Notes under the pieces: generated by a model
Told to the model about the DNA's origin: nothing
The model's database searches: none
The model's input: only the letters and a program-made list of their open reading frames with translations
Made by a program: the position numbers and the translations under genes
Part shown: positions 8,301 to 18,785 of the stretch, one piece after another
Position numbering within the stretch: position 1 is the first letter of the stretch
Layout: each line of letters begins with the position of its first letter
From: Lysobacter sp.
GTDB lineage: Bacteria; Pseudomonadota; Gammaproteobacteria; Xanthomonadales; Xanthomonadaceae
Direction of reading: 5' to 3'
DNA: 64,000 bases
Assembly: GCA_011526085.1 (NCBI GenBank)
Contig: WYBC01000043.1
Span: 62,001-126,000 of the forward strand

Positions 8301-9353
8301 CTACTGCCCGTTCGCGAGCACGTTCGCGGCGGTGCCGACGATCAGCGGATCGGCGGGCCGCGCCACCTGCGGCGCCTTGCCGGGATACGGCAGGGTGTCG
8401 AGGAAATGGCGCATGCAGTTGAGTCGCGCGCGCTTCTTGTCGTCGGACTTGACCACCACCCACGGTGCGTCCGCGGTATCGGTGTGGAAGAACATCCCAT
8501 TCTTCGCTTCGGTGTATTCCGGCCATTTGTCCAGCGACTGCAGATCGATGGGCGACAGCTTCCAGTGTTTCAGCGGATCGCTGCGCCGCGACTTGAAGCG
8601 GCGCAGCTGTTCCTCGCGGCTGACCGAGAACCAGAACTTGTAGAGGCGGATGCCGCTGCGCACCAGCATGCGTTCGAATTCAGGGGCTTCGCGCAGGAAT
8701 TCCAGGTATTCGGCGGGCGAACAGAAGCCCATCACGCGTTCGACGCCGGCGCGGTTGTACCAGCTGCGGTCGAAGAACACGATTTCGCCGGTCGTCGGCA
8801 GATGTTCGATGTAGCGCTGGAAATACCACTGGCCGCGTTCCTGGTCGTTCGGCTTTTCCAGTGCGACCACGCGCGCGCCGCGCGGATTGAGATGTTCGGT
8901 GAAGCGCTTGATGGCGCCGCCCTTGCCCGCGGCGTCGCGTCCTTCGAAGAGCACCACGATGCGCTGGCCGGTGTCCTTCACCCAACTCTGGACCTTCAGC
9001 AGTTCGATCTGCAGTTTCTTCTTCTCGGCTTCGTATTCGGATCGGCGCAGCCGGGTGCGGTAGGGATAGTCCGCGGGCAGCGGCGCGCTGGTGCTGTCCT
9101 CGTCGGTCAGCGGAACGGCGTCCATCCGCAGGGCGGCTTCCGGCGACAGTCCGGCTTCCAGCGGCCGTGTGGCTTCCGGCGGCACCGCGGCTTCCGGTGC
9201 GGGTGCGGCAGCATTGCCGTTCGTTCGCGTTGCGGAACTCTCGGATGCGGTCGGCGCGTCCGCGGCGGCTGCGGCGGCCTGCGGTTCGCGCCGCGTGCGC
9301 GGTGTCGAAGCGGTACGGGATTGCGATGGTTTGCGCGAACGCGTGACGGGCAT
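8301..9353 (-). CDS. ppk2: Polyphosphate kinase 2
   Basis: This 350-residue PPK2-family enzyme should transfer phosphate between polyphosphate and nucleotides (PPK2 class I usually makes ATP or GTP from polyP and ADP or GDP). The kinase core holds the Walker A motif FEGRDAAGKGGAIKRF, the Walker B region FFDRSWYNRAGVERVMGF, and the lid region FWFSVSREEQLRRFKSR with PLKHWKLSPIDLQSLDKW. About 105 residues precede the core and are rich in Ala, Pro, Ser and Thr (for example PPEATRPLEAGLSPEAALR), a low-complexity extension absent from shorter homologues. The start has an AGGAG site 7 bp upstream. It lies 176 bp downstream of accA, beyond a strong hairpin, so it is probably transcribed independently. 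Confidence 0.92.
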   Translation of the reverse strand: MPVTRSRKPSQSRTASTPRTRREPQAAAAAADAPTASESSATRTNGNAAAPAPEAAVPPEATRPLEAGLSPEAALRMDAVPLTDEDSTSAPLPADYPYRTRLRRSEYEAEKKKLQIELLKVQSWVKDTGQRIVVLFEGRDAAGKGGAIKRFTEHLNPRGARVVALEKPNDQERGQWYFQRYIEHLPTTGEIVFFDRSWYNRAGVERVMGFCSPAEYLEFLREAPEFERMLVRSGIRLYKFWFSVSREEQLRRFKSRRSDPLKHWKLSPIDLQSLDKWPEYTEAKNGMFFHTDTADAPWVVVKSDDKKRARLNCMRHFLDTLPYPGKAPQVARPADPLIVGTAANVLANGQ

Positions 9354-9493
9354 GAGGGGCTCCTGGCGACGATGGACATGCGCGGCATCCGCGTCCGCCG
9401 GGCGGCGGCGAGGGATGCCGTTTCCATCGTCCGCGCGCGGTGCGGGGCGCGCTTGAGCCGGGTCAAGATTGCGGCGCGAATTCCCGGTGTGAC

Positions 9494-9522
9494 CGACCTG
9501 CGGCGACGCGCGCCGCAGGTCG
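9494..9522 (-). terminator. Hairpin after accA
   Basis: CGACCTGCGGCG and CGCCGCAGGTCG form a perfect 12-bp stem with an ACGCG loop, starting 8 bp past the accA stop. There is no T run, so it may act as a 3' stabiliser or Rho-assisted site rather than an intrinsic terminator. Confidence 0.5.
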
Positions 9523-9529
9523 CAGCCGG

Positions 9530-10489
9530 TCAGGCGGCTTCGTAGGCGCCGTAGCCGCGCAGGCGGCGATAGCGGCGATCGACCAGTTCGTCGGCGGGCA
9601 GGGCTTCGAGCGCGTCGAGTTCGTTCATCAGCACGGCCTTGAGTCGCTTGGCCATCTGCACCGGATTGCGGTGCGCGCCGCCGATGGGTTCGCGGACGAT
9701 CTTGTCGATCAGGCCGAGGTCCTTGAGGCGCTTTGCGGTGATCGCCATGGCTTCGGCGGCATCCTGCTTCCTGTCCGCGGTTTTCCACAAGATCGATGCG
9801 CACCCTTCCGGCGAGATCACCGAGTAGGTGCTGTATTCGAGCATGATCGTGCGGTCGCCGACGCCGATGGCCAGCGCGCCGCCGGAACCGCCTTCGCCGA
9901 TCACGGTGCAGAGGATCGGCACCTTCAGTTCGGCCATTTCCATCAGGTTGCGGGCGATCGCTTCGGACTGCCCGCGTTCCTCGGCGTCGATGCCCGGCCA
10001 GGCGCCGGCGGTGTCGATGAAGGTCAGCACCGGCAGGCGGAAGCGCTCGGCCATCTTCATCAGCCGCAGCGCCTTGCGATACCCCTCGGGCTTGGGCATG
10101 CCGAAGTTGCGGCGGACCTTGGTCTTGGTATCGCGGCCCTTTTCGTGGCCGATCACCATCACGCTGCGGCCGTTGATGCGGGCGAGGCCGCCGACGATCG
10201 CGTTGTCGTTGGCGAAGGCGCGGTCGCCGGCCAGTTCCTGGAACTGGTCGCAGATCACCCGCAGATAATCCAGGGTGTAGGGGCGCGCCGGATGGCGGGC
10301 CAGCTGCGAGACCTGCCACGCGCTGAGGTCGCGGAAGATCTGTGCGGTGCGCAGGCGGAGTTTGTCTTCCAGCGCGCGGACTTCGGCGTCGATGTTCACC
10401 GCGGGGCCGGTGCTGGCCTGGCGCAGTTCGCGGATCTTCGCTTCGAGGTCGGCGATGGGCTGTTCGAAATCGAGATAATTCGGATTCAT
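9530..10489 (-). CDS. accA: Acetyl-CoA carboxylase carboxyltransferase subunit alpha
   Basis: AccA forms the carboxyltransferase of acetyl-CoA carboxylase with AccD, transferring carboxyl from carboxybiotin to acetyl-CoA, the first committed step of fatty-acid synthesis. The 319 residues match E. coli AccA in length. Typical segments are [90 protein letters not shown] and [15 protein letters not shown] (oxyanion and CoA binding). It lies 175 bp downstream of dnaE, the dnaE-accA order seen in many gammaproteobacteria. Confidence 0.98.
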   Translation of the reverse strand: MNPNYLDFEQPIADLEAKIRELRQASTGPAVNIDAEVRALEDKLRLRTAQIFRDLSAWQVSQLARHPARPYTLDYLRVICDQFQELAGDRAFANDNAIVGGLARINGRSVMVIGHEKGRDTKTKVRRNFGMPKPEGYRKALRLMKMAERFRLPVLTFIDTAGAWPGIDAEERGQSEAIARNLMEMAELKVPILCTVIGEGGSGGALAIGVGDRTIMLEYSTYSVISPEGCASILWKTADRKQDAAEAMAITAKRLKDLGLIDKIVREPIGGAHRNPVQMAKRLKAVLMNELDALEALPADELVDRRYRRLRGYGAYEAA

Positions 10490-10664
10490 GCGGTGCGTTC
10501 GGCGGTCCTTTGCCCGGTCTGTCTTTCGGATCTCCAGTCTAACGGACCGCGCCCCGAACCGCTGTACGCCGGAGTATGCGCGGTGTGGGTCGCCGCGTGC
10601 CCGGCCGGCGTGTTGCTCCGGGAGCCATGGCGGCGTCGTGGCTCCAGCGGGAGGCCGTCCCGCC

Positions 10665-13600
10665 TCAGGTGCCGCCCGCGCCGGCCGCCCAGGGCTTGGT
10701 CATCGCGACCTTGACCGTGCGCACGCCCGGCAGGGCGCGCAGGGCGCTGGGAAGGTCGGCTTCCACCCGCACCGACTGGCCGCCGTTGAGGTCCAGGGTG
10801 CCGGCGGTGCCTTGGGGCAGCAGCAGATCGAGTCTCAGCGGGGTGTGACCGGGACGGTGCTGGGCGAGCAGGCCCTCCACCTTCTGCATCAGGCCCGGCT
10901 CGCGCAGGTCCAGGCGCAGCGACAGCCGCTGCGCCTGCTGCGCGCAGACCTGCCGGAAATCCCAGCAGCGGCGCGCGCGCAGGGCGAAGCCGCCGCTGAA
11001 TTCGTCCTCGCGCAGTCCGCCCTCGACGATCAGGATGCGGTCGCGGGTCAGCAGGGTCTGGTATTCGAAATAGGCTTCGGCGAAGAACGCGCATTCGATC
11101 CGGCCGCGGCCGTCCTCCAGATGCACGAAGGCCTGCGAGTCGCCGCGCTTGCGCATGCCGACGACCTGCCCGGCGAGGATCACCGTCGCCTCGGCGCGCC
11201 ACTGGCGGCCGCCGCCGTCCTCGCCGCCCTGACTGCGGCCGCGCGAGGGCGCGGCGCTTTCGTACAGCTGATCGAGCCGCCCCAGGTGCGTGCCGACCAG
11301 GGTCTGCAGTTCGTCGCGGTACGGGTCCAGCGGATGACCGCTGAGATAGTGGCCGAGGGTCTCGCGTTCGCCGTTGAGTTTCTGCGACAGCGGCCATTCG
11401 GCGCAGGTCGGCAGGTCGATGACGATGTCCGGCGCGCCGCTGCTGTTGCCGAACATGTCGACCATGCCGGCGTTGCGGTTGCGGTTGATCTGGTCGGTGG
11501 CCTTCAGCACTTCCGGCAACTGCAGCATCAGCGAGGCGCGGTTCGGCGCCAGCGCATCGAGCGCACCGGCGCTGATCAGCGCTTCGAGCGTCCGCCGGTT
11601 GAGTTTGGCGGTGTCCACGCGCTTGCAGAAATCGAGCAGGTCGGCGTAACGGCCGGCGTTCGCGCGTTCCTCGGCGATGGCTTCGCAGGCGCCGCGGCCG
11701 ACGCCCTTCACCGCGCCGAGACCGTAGCGGATCGTACGGTCGTCCATGGCCTCGAACATGTAGTTCGAACCGTTCACGTCCGGCGGCAGCACGTCGATGC
11801 CCAGCGCGCGCGCTTCGTCGAGGAAGCTCACCACCTTGTCGGTGTTGTCCATGTCCGAGGACAGCACCGCGGCCATGAATTCGGCCGGGTAGTGCACCTT
11901 CAGCCACGCGGTCTGGTACGCGACCAGCGCGTACGCGGCCGAGTGCGACTTGTTGAAGCCGTACTCGGCGAATTTCTCCATCAGGTCGAAGATCTGGGTC
12001 GCGGTCTTCGGGTCGACGCCGCGTTCGGCCGAGCCGGCTTCGAACTTGGCGCGCTCCTTGGCCATTTCCTCGGCCTTCTTCTTGCCCATCGCGCGGCGCA
12101 GCAGGTCGGCGCCGCCCAGCGAATAGCCGGCCAGCACCTGCGCGATCTGCATCACCTGTTCCTGGTACACGATCACGCCGTAGGTCGGCTTCAGCACCGG
12201 CTCCAGCGCCGGGTGTGGATAGCTGACCTCGGTGCGGCCGTGCTTGCGGTCCACCCATTCGCGATCCATCCCCGAGCCCAGCGGGCCGGGACGGAACAGC
12301 GCGGCGAGCGCGATGATGTCTTCGAAGGTGTCGGGTTTCGCGCGTTTCAGCAGTTCGCGCATGCCGCGGGATTCGAACTGGAACACCGCGACCGTGTCGC
12401 CGCGCGCGAACAGTTCGTACGACGCCTTGTCGTTGAGCGGCAGCGCGCCGATGTCGAGCGGTTCCTCGCCCGCACGCGCGCGGCGGGCGTTGATCGCCTT
12501 CACCGCCCAGTCGATGATCGTCAGCGTGCGCAGGCCGAGGAAGTCGAACTTCACCAGGCCGATCGTTTCGACGTCGTCCTTGTCGAACTGGGTCACCGGA
12601 TTGCGGCCCTTGCCGGCGCCGTCGTGTTCGGCGAACAGCGGGCAGAATTCCGACAGCGGCTGCGGCGCGATCACCACGCCGCCGGCGTGTTTGCCGGCAT
12701 TGCGTGTCAGATCTTCGAGCTGCAGCGCGAGGTCGATCAGGTCGCGGACATCGTCCTCGCTGTTGTAGCGTTCGATGATCTCGCCGATCGCGCGGTCCGG
12801 GTCCTTCTGCGCGCGCGGGCTGCGGCCGAGCACGTCCTCCAGCGACAGCGGATCGGCCGGCTGCAGCGGGATCAGCTTGGAAATGCTGTCGACGAAGCCG
12901 TAGGGCAGGCCGAGCACGCGGCCGACGTCGCGCACCACCGCCTTCGCCGACATCGTGCCGTAGGTGATGATCTGGCTGACGCGGTCGCGGCCGTATTTCG
13001 CGGCGACGTAGTCGATGACTTCGTCGCGGCGGTCCATGCAGAAGTCGATGTCGAAGTCGGGCATCGACACGCGTTCCGGATTCAGGAAGCGCTCGAACAG
13101 CAGATCGTAGGGCAGCGGGTCGAGGTCGGTGATGCCCAGCGCCCACGCCACCAGCGAGCCGGCGCCGGAACCGCGGCCGGGGCCGACCGGGATGCCCTGC
13201 TGTTTGCCCCAGTTGATGAAGTCCGCCACGATCAGGAAGTAGCCGGGGAAGCCCATCTTCACGATCACGTCGAGTTCGATGTCGAGCCGCGATTCGTAGC
13301 TGGCGCGGTCGTGGCCCTGCGCCATCGGATATTTCTGCAGGCGCTTTTCCAGCCCGTCGTGCGCTTCCCTGCGGATCCAGCTGTCGAGCGTGTGGTCGTC
13401 CGGCACCGGGAACGCCGGCAGGTAGTACTTGCCCAGCGAGAGTTCGAGGTTGCAGCGCTTCGCCAGTTCGACCGCGTTGTCGATCGCGTCCGGCGCGTCG
13501 GCGGCGAACAGCGCCGTCATCTCTTCCGTGGTCTTCAGATACTGCTGCGCGCTGTATTCGCGCGGCCGCTTCGGGTCGTCCAGCACGCGGCCGGTGGCGA

Positions 13601-14243
13601 TGCACACGCGCGCCTCGTGCGCTTCGAAGCCGTCGGCGTCGAGGAAGCGCACGTCGTTGCTGGCGACCACGGGCAGGCCGCGCTGGCCGGCCGCGTGCAG
13701 GGCGAAGGCGTTGAAGGCGTCCTCGCCGTCGAGCCCGCAGCGCGTGAGTTCGAGATGGAAGCGGTCGTCGAAATGCCGCTGCCAGTCGCCCAGCCACTGC
13801 AGGGCGAGGTCGTGGCGGTTGCCGGCGGCCAGTTGCCCGGCCTGGCTGTGCCGCCCTGCCAGCGCGAACAGGCCTTCGTTGGCGTCGGCCAGCCATTGCG
13901 GCCGCACCACCACGCCGTCGTGGCGCTGGCCCTCCATCCAGGCCCGGCTGAGCAGCCGGGACAGGGCGAGATAGCCGCTGCGGTCGCGGCACAGCAGGGT
14001 CAGCTTCCAGGGCGTCTCATCGCCTTCGGCGACGCTGATGTCGGCGCCGGCGATCGGTTTGACGCCCGCGCCTTCGCAGGCCTTGTAGAACTTGACCAAG
14101 GCGAACAGGTTGTTGCGGTCGGTCATCGCCACCGCCGGCTGGCCCTGGGCCACGCAGCGGGCGACGAGCTCCGGAATGCGGACCGTCGAGTCGGCGAGCG
14201 AGTATTCGCTGTGCAGGTGGAGATGGACGAAGCGGGAGGACAT
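10665..14243 (-). CDS. dnaE: DNA polymerase III subunit alpha
   Basis: DnaE is the replicative polymerase subunit. The 1192-residue protein carries the N-terminal PHP domain ([19 protein letters not shown], then [18 protein letters not shown]), the class C polymerase palm with the catalytic aspartates in [19 protein letters not shown], fingers with the [18 protein letters not shown] region, [12 protein letters not shown]-like helices ([17 protein letters not shown]), and a C-terminal OB fold ([20 protein letters not shown]). The start at MSSRFVHLH is the family start; the frame is open far upstream without homology. rnhB often lies just upstream of dnaE in relatives; here three genes separate them. 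Confidence 0.98.
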   Translation of the reverse strand: MSSRFVHLHLHSEYSLADSTVRIPELVARCVAQGQPAVAMTDRNNLFALVKFYKACEGAGVKPIAGADISVAEGDETPWKLTLLCRDRSGYLALSRLLSRAWMEGQRHDGVVVRPQWLADANEGLFALAGRHSQAGQLAAGNRHDLALQWLGDWQRHFDDRFHLELTRCGLDGEDAFNAFALHAAGQRGLPVVASNDVRFLDADGFEAHEARVCIATGRVLDDPKRPREYSAQQYLKTTEEMTALFAADAPDAIDNAVELAKRCNLELSLGKYYLPAFPVPDDHTLDSWIRREAHDGLEKRLQKYPMAQGHDRASYESRLDIELDVIVKMGFPGYFLIVADFINWGKQQGIPVGPGRGSGAGSLVAWALGITDLDPLPYDLLFERFLNPERVSMPDFDIDFCMDRRDEVIDYVAAKYGRDRVSQIITYGTMSAKAVVRDVGRVLGLPYGFVDSISKLIPLQPADPLSLEDVLGRSPRAQKDPDRAIGEIIERYNSEDDVRDLIDLALQLEDLTRNAGKHAGGVVIAPQPLSEFCPLFAEHDGAGKGRNPVTQFDKDDVETIGLVKFDFLGLRTLTIIDWAVKAINARRARAGEEPLDIGALPLNDKASYELFARGDTVAVFQFESRGMRELLKRAKPDTFEDIIALAALFRPGPLGSGMDREWVDRKHGRTEVSYPHPALEPVLKPTYGVIVYQEQVMQIAQVLAGYSLGGADLLRRAMGKKKAEEMAKERAKFEAGSAERGVDPKTATQIFDLMEKFAEYGFNKSHSAAYALVAYQTAWLKVHYPAEFMAAVLSSDMDNTDKVVSFLDEARALGIDVLPPDVNGSNYMFEAMDDRTIRYGLGAVKGVGRGACEAIAEERANAGRYADLLDFCKRVDTAKLNRRTLEALISAGALDALAPNRASLMLQLPEVLKATDQINRNRNAGMVDMFGNSSGAPDIVIDLPTCAEWPLSQKLNGERETLGHYLSGHPLDPYRDELQTLVGTHLGRLDQLYESAAPSRGRSQGGEDGGGRQWRAEATVILAGQVVGMRKRGDSQAFVHLEDGRGRIECAFFAEAYFEYQTLLTRDRILIVEGGLREDEFSGGFALRARRCWDFRQVCAQQAQRLSLRLDLREPGLMQKVEGLLAQHRPGHTPLRLDLLLPQGTAGTLDLNGGQSVRVEADLPSALRALPGVRTVKVAMTKPWAAGAGGT

Positions 14244-14372
14244 CGGCGGACCGGGAGGCGCAGACGGGCAGGGTAGGGCCGGGCCCGGTCGGGGGCAAGG
14301 CTTGACGGCGCGGCTTTCCGCGCTGCGGCCGGCCGGCGACAATGCGCGCCGCACGCCCATTTGCCGCCGCCC

Positions 14373-14804
14373 ATGCCCGTCCTGACCGGAATCTGCCGCT
14401 TCGCGCCGCCGTTGCATGCCGATGGCGGTCGCGTGCGTCGCGACGGTCGCACCACCGACGGCTGGATGATCCTCGCATGCGAGCCCGACGTCGGCCGCTA
14501 TCTGCGCGCGTTGTATGCGCTGGACGCGTATCGCACCCGCAGTCTCGACGACCCGCTGTGGGGGCCGCACGTGTCGATCGTGCAGGAAGATCGGCCGCCC
14601 GACGCGCCGCTGTGGCGCGCGCTGGAAGGACAGCCGATGGCCTTCGAATACCACCATCCGCCGCAGGCGTTCGGGCCGTATGCGTTCTACCCGGTGACCT
14701 GCGCCGAAGCGCTGGACTACCGCGAGGCGCTCGGTCTGCCGCGCGAACCGCGGTGGCCGTTGCATCTGACGATCGGCAACCGCAAGCGACCGGCGACGGA
14801 TTGA
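14373..14804 (+). CDS. 2H phosphoesterase-like protein
   Basis: This 143-residue protein has two H-x-[ST]-hydrophobic motifs, HVSIV (His66) and HLTIG (His131), about 65 residues apart, the signature of the 2H phosphoesterase superfamily (RNA ligase/cyclic phosphodiesterase fold). The context WGPHVSIVQEDRP is close to the phage Y06Q-like branch. Such enzymes act on 2',3'-cyclic phosphates or 2'-5' linkages, often in RNA repair; the substrate here is unknown. A possible TTG start lies four codons upstream; the ATG is preferred. The gene is divergent from dnaE and convergent with the alpha-lytic-like protease, ending before a strong hairpin. Confidence 0.65.
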   Translation: MPVLTGICRFAPPLHADGGRVRRDGRTTDGWMILACEPDVGRYLRALYALDAYRTRSLDDPLWGPHVSIVQEDRPPDAPLWRALEGQPMAFEYHHPPQAFGPYAFYPVTCAEALDYREALGLPREPRWPLHLTIGNRKRPATD

Positions 14805-14862
14805 AGGCGGCGCGGACCGCCGGCGCGTGTTGCGGTCGCGCCAGGGACCTGCGGAGGAGACA

Positions 14863-14890
14863 CCCACGGAGCGCGCAACCGCTCCGTGGG
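14863..14890. terminator. Hairpin between convergent genes
   Basis: CCCACGGAGCG and CGCTCCGTGGG form a perfect 11-bp stem with a CGCAAC loop between the 2H phosphoesterase and protease genes, which converge. There is no strong T run on either side. Confidence 0.5.
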
Positions 14891-14916
14891 CATGCACTCA
14901 CCGGGTGTGTTTCCGA

Positions 14917-16419
14917 TCAGGGAATCGGACCGGTCGGGCAGGTGAAGTTGCCGGAGGTCCGGGCGACCGCGCCGGTGCTGTTGGTGATCGTCACGGTCAG
15001 CTGCCGGCGCTGGCCCGAACTGCAGTAGCCGACGAACTCGGTGTAGCCGCTGTAGTCGTAGGCCGAACCGCTGGCGCCGGACCATGCGCTGGTCGCGGGG
15101 CTCCCGGAGGTGTAGGTGGCGTAGCAGACGTACATCCCGCCGCCGCTGTTGGCCATGTCCGGGCAGGCGAAGCCGGTGATCACGGGCAGCGAGCCGCCGC
15201 CACCGCCGGTGTACAGGGTCAACGCGTACTGGCCGAGCAGCGGCTGCAACGACTGGTAGTACGAGACCGGTGAGCCGAGGCCGCAGTTGTCGTTGCTGCC
15301 GGCGGGAATGTTGCCGCCCGAAGTCACGCCCTGCGCCTGGCCGGCGGCGGTGATGTAGGCGCCGCCGGAGTCGCCGAAACCGACGCAGGCGGACGAGCGC
15401 GTGAGCCCGTACGTCGCACCCTGCGGATAGTTCACGGTCACGTTCTTCGCGGTGATGGTGCCGCAGCGATAGCCGGTGGTCGCGCCGGACCGGCACACCG
15501 CCGCGCCCACCGGCGCTTCGCTGCCGCCGTTGATCGGCACGGTGCCGCCGGCGTAGTTGTTGACCCAGTTGCGCAGCGGCCACGCGGGCGTGTTGGTGAT
15601 GCGCACCCAGCCCATGTCGGCGCCAGGGAAGATCGAACCGTCGAACACGCCCTGCGGAGTGGTGCCGTCGGCGCCGTAGGTCGGGGTGCCGACCGTCGCG
15701 CAGTGGCCGGCGGTGGCGAAGCCGGTGTCGGCGCCGCGGGTCACCGGGAAGGCGATCGAACAGCCCGCGCTCGGCGTGTAGTAACGCTCGCCGCCGACGA
15801 TCTGGGTCGTGCGCGGCGCGGCCTGCGCGGTTTCGAAACGCACCGCATCGACCGCGATGCCGCTGCGCGCGATGAAGTCGATCGCGGCCTCGCGCGACCG
15901 CGCATCCATTTCGACGACCACCTGGTTCGTGCGCTCGTCGACATACCAGCCATGGACGCCGGCGGACGGCCGGCCCTGGCGGCCCAGACGGTCGAGCTGG
16001 CCCTTGGCGCTTTCGAGCTGGGCGAGGCTCCGCTGCACGAGGCGGGATTCGACCCCGAGCGCGCGGGCCCGGGCGACACCCTCGGCGGTGGTCGCGGCGA
16101 CGACGAAGCGGAAGCGGCCGTCCTTGCCCTGTTCGATCCAACTGCCGGCGTAGCTTGCGCCGAGCTGTCGCCGGGCTTCCGGCAGACGCGCGGTGGCCGA
16201 GCGTTCGGTGCGCAGATAGCGCGCGGCGGCCTGCGCATCGAGACCGAGGTCGCGTTGCATGGCCCGGAGCAGGCGCGCGTCGACGGCGGACGCGTCGGGC
16301 GGTGTGGCCGCCAGCGCCGACGACGCGACGGCGGACGAGACGAGTACCGACGTGCACAGGGCGACGGCCCGTGCGATCCGGCGGGTGCGGGGGGAGGGGG
16401 TGTGGCGGTGTTCGCGCAT
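14917..16419 (-). CDS. Secreted alpha-lytic-type serine endopeptidase (S1E) preproprotein
   Basis: This is a 500-residue preproprotein. Residues 1-38 form a long signal peptide (RIARAVALCTSVLVSSAVASSALA). A propeptide of about 165 residues follows (LRAMQRDLGLDAQAAARYL; SYAGSWIEQ), the folding chaperone known for alpha-lytic protease. The mature domain begins near residue 206 (QIVGGERYY). The triad is visible: His239 in TAGHC, Asp268 in GADMGW and Ser351 in GFGDSGG. Cysteine pairs match the family. After residue 405 a Gly-rich linker leads to a beta-rich C-terminal domain absent from classical alpha-lytic protease. Such enzymes lyse other microbes' proteins and are typical of Lysobacter. The start is fixed by AAGGAG 7 bp upstream. 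Confidence 0.93.
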   Translation of the reverse strand: MREHRHTPSPRTRRIARAVALCTSVLVSSAVASSALAATPPDASAVDARLLRAMQRDLGLDAQAAARYLRTERSATARLPEARRQLGASYAGSWIEQGKDGRFRFVVAATTAEGVARARALGVESRLVQRSLAQLESAKGQLDRLGRQGRPSAGVHGWYVDERTNQVVVEMDARSREAAIDFIARSGIAVDAVRFETAQAAPRTTQIVGGERYYTPSAGCSIAFPVTRGADTGFATAGHCATVGTPTYGADGTTPQGVFDGSIFPGADMGWVRITNTPAWPLRNWVNNYAGGTVPINGGSEAPVGAAVCRSGATTGYRCGTITAKNVTVNYPQGATYGLTRSSACVGFGDSGGAYITAAGQAQGVTSGGNIPAGSNDNCGLGSPVSYYQSLQPLLGQYALTLYTGGGGGSLPVITGFACPDMANSGGGMYVCYATYTSGSPATSAWSGASGSAYDYSGYTEFVGYCSSGQRRQLTVTITNSTGAVARTSGNFTCPTGPIP

Positions 16420-16842
16420 GCGTGGATCTCCTTGTCTGCGTGTTCCTGGAATGAGCCGCTCCGGCGATCGCCGGAGGACCGCTGCGCTGCGATGACGCGA
16501 CGCGACACGACCGGCGTCGTCGCAGCGCGGCGCGGATGCGCGGCACCACGATGTCGAGCCGGGAGAACGTCCCACGAACCTGTGGGCGCATGAACGGGCG
16601 CGCGAGCGATCGCAGCGGAATCATGATAGCGAGCGTCGCGATCGCGACATGAGACGGACGCAGAGGAAATGCGAATCGATCCGCGATGTCGGTGCAAGGC
16701 GCGATCGCATCGAGCGGGCGTACGACGGTGCGTCCGTCACATCTTCGTCAGCGACGCATGCCCGGTGCGGAACGGCGGGTGTCGCGGGCACGATCCTTGC
16801 TGTCGTACCGGTGCTCGTACCCGCACCGCGGTAATCGCGCTT
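16420..16842. other. 423-bp intergenic region upstream of the protease gene
   Basis: No open frame here resembles a protein. It must hold the promoter of the alpha-lytic-like protease, but no clear -35/-10 pair was identified. The bases are rich in CGATCG/GCGATCGC-like words around 16600-16720. Confidence 0.4.
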
Positions 16843-18726
16843 TCAGCGTGCGTCGTCGTCCGACAGCGGCGATGCGCCGAACTGCGACGACAGCGCATGG
16901 CTGTGCGCGGCCTGGTGTCGCGTCCAGTAGCGGCCCAGGGCTTCGCCCAGCCGGTCGCGTTCTTCGCGCGCCATGGCGATCGCGATGCGGGTCGACCTGG
17001 CGCCGAGCATGCCTTTCTCCGGATGCGTCACCACCAGCCGGTTGGCGCGGAACGACGGTTCGTCGAACTGCAGTCCGGCGACGTGCTCCCAGCGGATCAG
17101 CGCGCCGGTTTCGGGATGCACGATGCCCTCGTGATTCACTTCGATGTGGCGGCCCTGTTTCAGCACGAAGCGCACCGGAGGGAAATAGCGCAGCACCAGC
17201 GCGGTTTCCTCCTCGGTTTCGGGCAGATAGCGATAGGCCAGCGATTCCTCGTGCATCTGCGAGAAATCGCTCTCGTACGCGCGCCAGAGCCGGGTCTCGA
17301 TGTCGGCGGCGTCGTTCACCGCGTCGGCCCAGGTCGCCTCCGGGCGATGACAGACGATGTCCGCGAACCGCGTTTCGTCGACGACGTGGCCCACGCTGCG
17401 CATGCGCTCGGACAGCGGCGGGTGCGAGTCGAACGGATGCGGGACTTCGCCCGCGCGCAGCACGCCCGCGAATTCGTCCGAACGCCCGAATTCCTGCAGT
17501 CCCGTCGCGATCCTGCGGGCGATGTCCAGGGCGCCGTCGTGGCGGCGGTCCTCGGCGAACAGCGTGCCCTGGATCTTGTTCTGGTAGGCGGCATAGGCCG
17601 AGATCTTGATCAGCGCGTGGACCACCGCCTGCAGCGAGGTGGCCCTGGCGGCGGCGCGGTCGGCCGCGAATTCGCGTTCGCGACTGCTGCGCATCATCGC
17701 GATCTCGAAGATCACCCGGTAGAAATCCAGCAGATAGGCCACGACCCTGGTCAGGGCCATGGCATGCATGTGCATGCGGTACAGATCGAAATGCGAGAGC
17801 AGCGGACCCAGCGTCGCGCTGTTGCGGGTGTCGCCGCCGGCGAAGTGCTCCAGCTCGTGCGCGAGCACCGCATCGGCTTCCTGCGTATCGAGAAGGCGCA
17901 GCAGCGGCAGGCTCACGTACAGCGTCCGTCCGTCGACGCCGCGGCCGGAAACCGTCAGCGGCTGTTCGGTGACGAAGAAATTCGCGTCGATGCCAGCGAC
18001 GATCTGCCGCGGCGGCGCGGTGCCGCGGGTCTGCGCGAGTTCGCGGATGCGCCGCCACAACGCCGGCGCGGCGTCCTCGGGCACCAGTTCGCCGGTCACC
18101 GCGTTCTGCTCGTCCGGGCGGCGGAAGATCGCGATCACCACGGTGGCGATCGCGATCAGCGCGAATACGCCGGCGATGAAGATCAGCTTGACCGCGTACA
18201 TCTCCAGGAAGAACGCGGTGATCCAGAACGAGAGCCACACCACGAACGCGCCCTGGACCACGACTTCCGCGGCGGCGAAGACGCTCAGCAGGCGCCAGCC
18301 CAGCGCGAAACTCAGCGACTGCACCTCGCGCCGGGCGAAGGCCAGGGCGCCGAACCCGAGCACGATCAGCACGAGCAGCGCGCTGGCGACGAGCGTCCAC
18401 AGCGCGACCGTCTCGGCGACGAGGAATTGCCACAGCGCCGAATACCGGGTGCAGGTCGCTTCGCGATACGTCGCGTTTGCCGCCGTGTCGTCGAAACACA
18501 CCGCCGACGGCGGGGTCGCGCGGATGCGCGCCTGCAGCGCGGTGGCCTCCGCGCTGTCGGGCGGAGCCGATGCGGCGATGCCGGCGACGATCTCCTGCTG
18601 GTAGCGCGCGTCCGTGCTCTGCTTGAAATGATGCGCCAGGAAGAAGGTGATCGTCGGGATCAGGAACAACGCCAGCACCGCCTTGAGCGTGATCGTGGCG
18701 AGCTGTCGGCGGAAATCTGCGTGCAT
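16843..18726 (-). CDS. M48-family membrane metalloprotease
   Basis: This 627-residue protein has the zinc motif HELEH (His290, Glu291, His294) in AVLAHELEHFAGGDTR. The third ligand Glu is probably in REREFAADRAAA, the usual M48 pattern. The N-terminal region has about four hydrophobic helices (ITLKAVLALFLIPTITFFLA; LWTLVASALLVLIVLGFG; AAAEVVVQGAFVVWLSFW; LIFIAGVFALIAIATVVIAI), so the catalytic domain sits at the membrane, like HtpX-type quality-control proteases. A C-terminal domain of about 150 residues (RYFPPVRFVLKQGRHIEVN...) is extra and unrecognised. The gene lies 59 bp downstream of rnhB and could be cotranscribed with it. The substrate is unknown. Confidence 0.88.
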   Translation of the reverse strand: MHADFRRQLATITLKAVLALFLIPTITFFLAHHFKQSTDARYQQEIVAGIAASAPPDSAEATALQARIRATPPSAVCFDDTAANATYREATCTRYSALWQFLVAETVALWTLVASALLVLIVLGFGALAFARREVQSLSFALGWRLLSVFAAAEVVVQGAFVVWLSFWITAFFLEMYAVKLIFIAGVFALIAIATVVIAIFRRPDEQNAVTGELVPEDAAPALWRRIRELAQTRGTAPPRQIVAGIDANFFVTEQPLTVSGRGVDGRTLYVSLPLLRLLDTQEADAVLAHELEHFAGGDTRNSATLGPLLSHFDLYRMHMHAMALTRVVAYLLDFYRVIFEIAMMRSSREREFAADRAAARATSLQAVVHALIKISAYAAYQNKIQGTLFAEDRRHDGALDIARRIATGLQEFGRSDEFAGVLRAGEVPHPFDSHPPLSERMRSVGHVVDETRFADIVCHRPEATWADAVNDAADIETRLWRAYESDFSQMHEESLAYRYLPETEEETALVLRYFPPVRFVLKQGRHIEVNHEGIVHPETGALIRWEHVAGLQFDEPSFRANRLVVTHPEKGMLGARSTRIAIAMAREERDRLGEALGRYWTRHQAAHSHALSSQFGASPLSDDDAR

Positions 18727-18785
18727 GACCGGTGCGGTGCGGGTGGTGGTGTCGCGCACTGTAACCGAAGGCCGGCGCTGCGCGA

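Noticed and set aside
10488-14276. Very long plus-strand open frame (over 1200 codons) opposite dnaE
   Set aside because: It is an antisense shadow of the conserved dnaE coding sequence in GC-rich DNA; its translation is low-complexity and matches no family.
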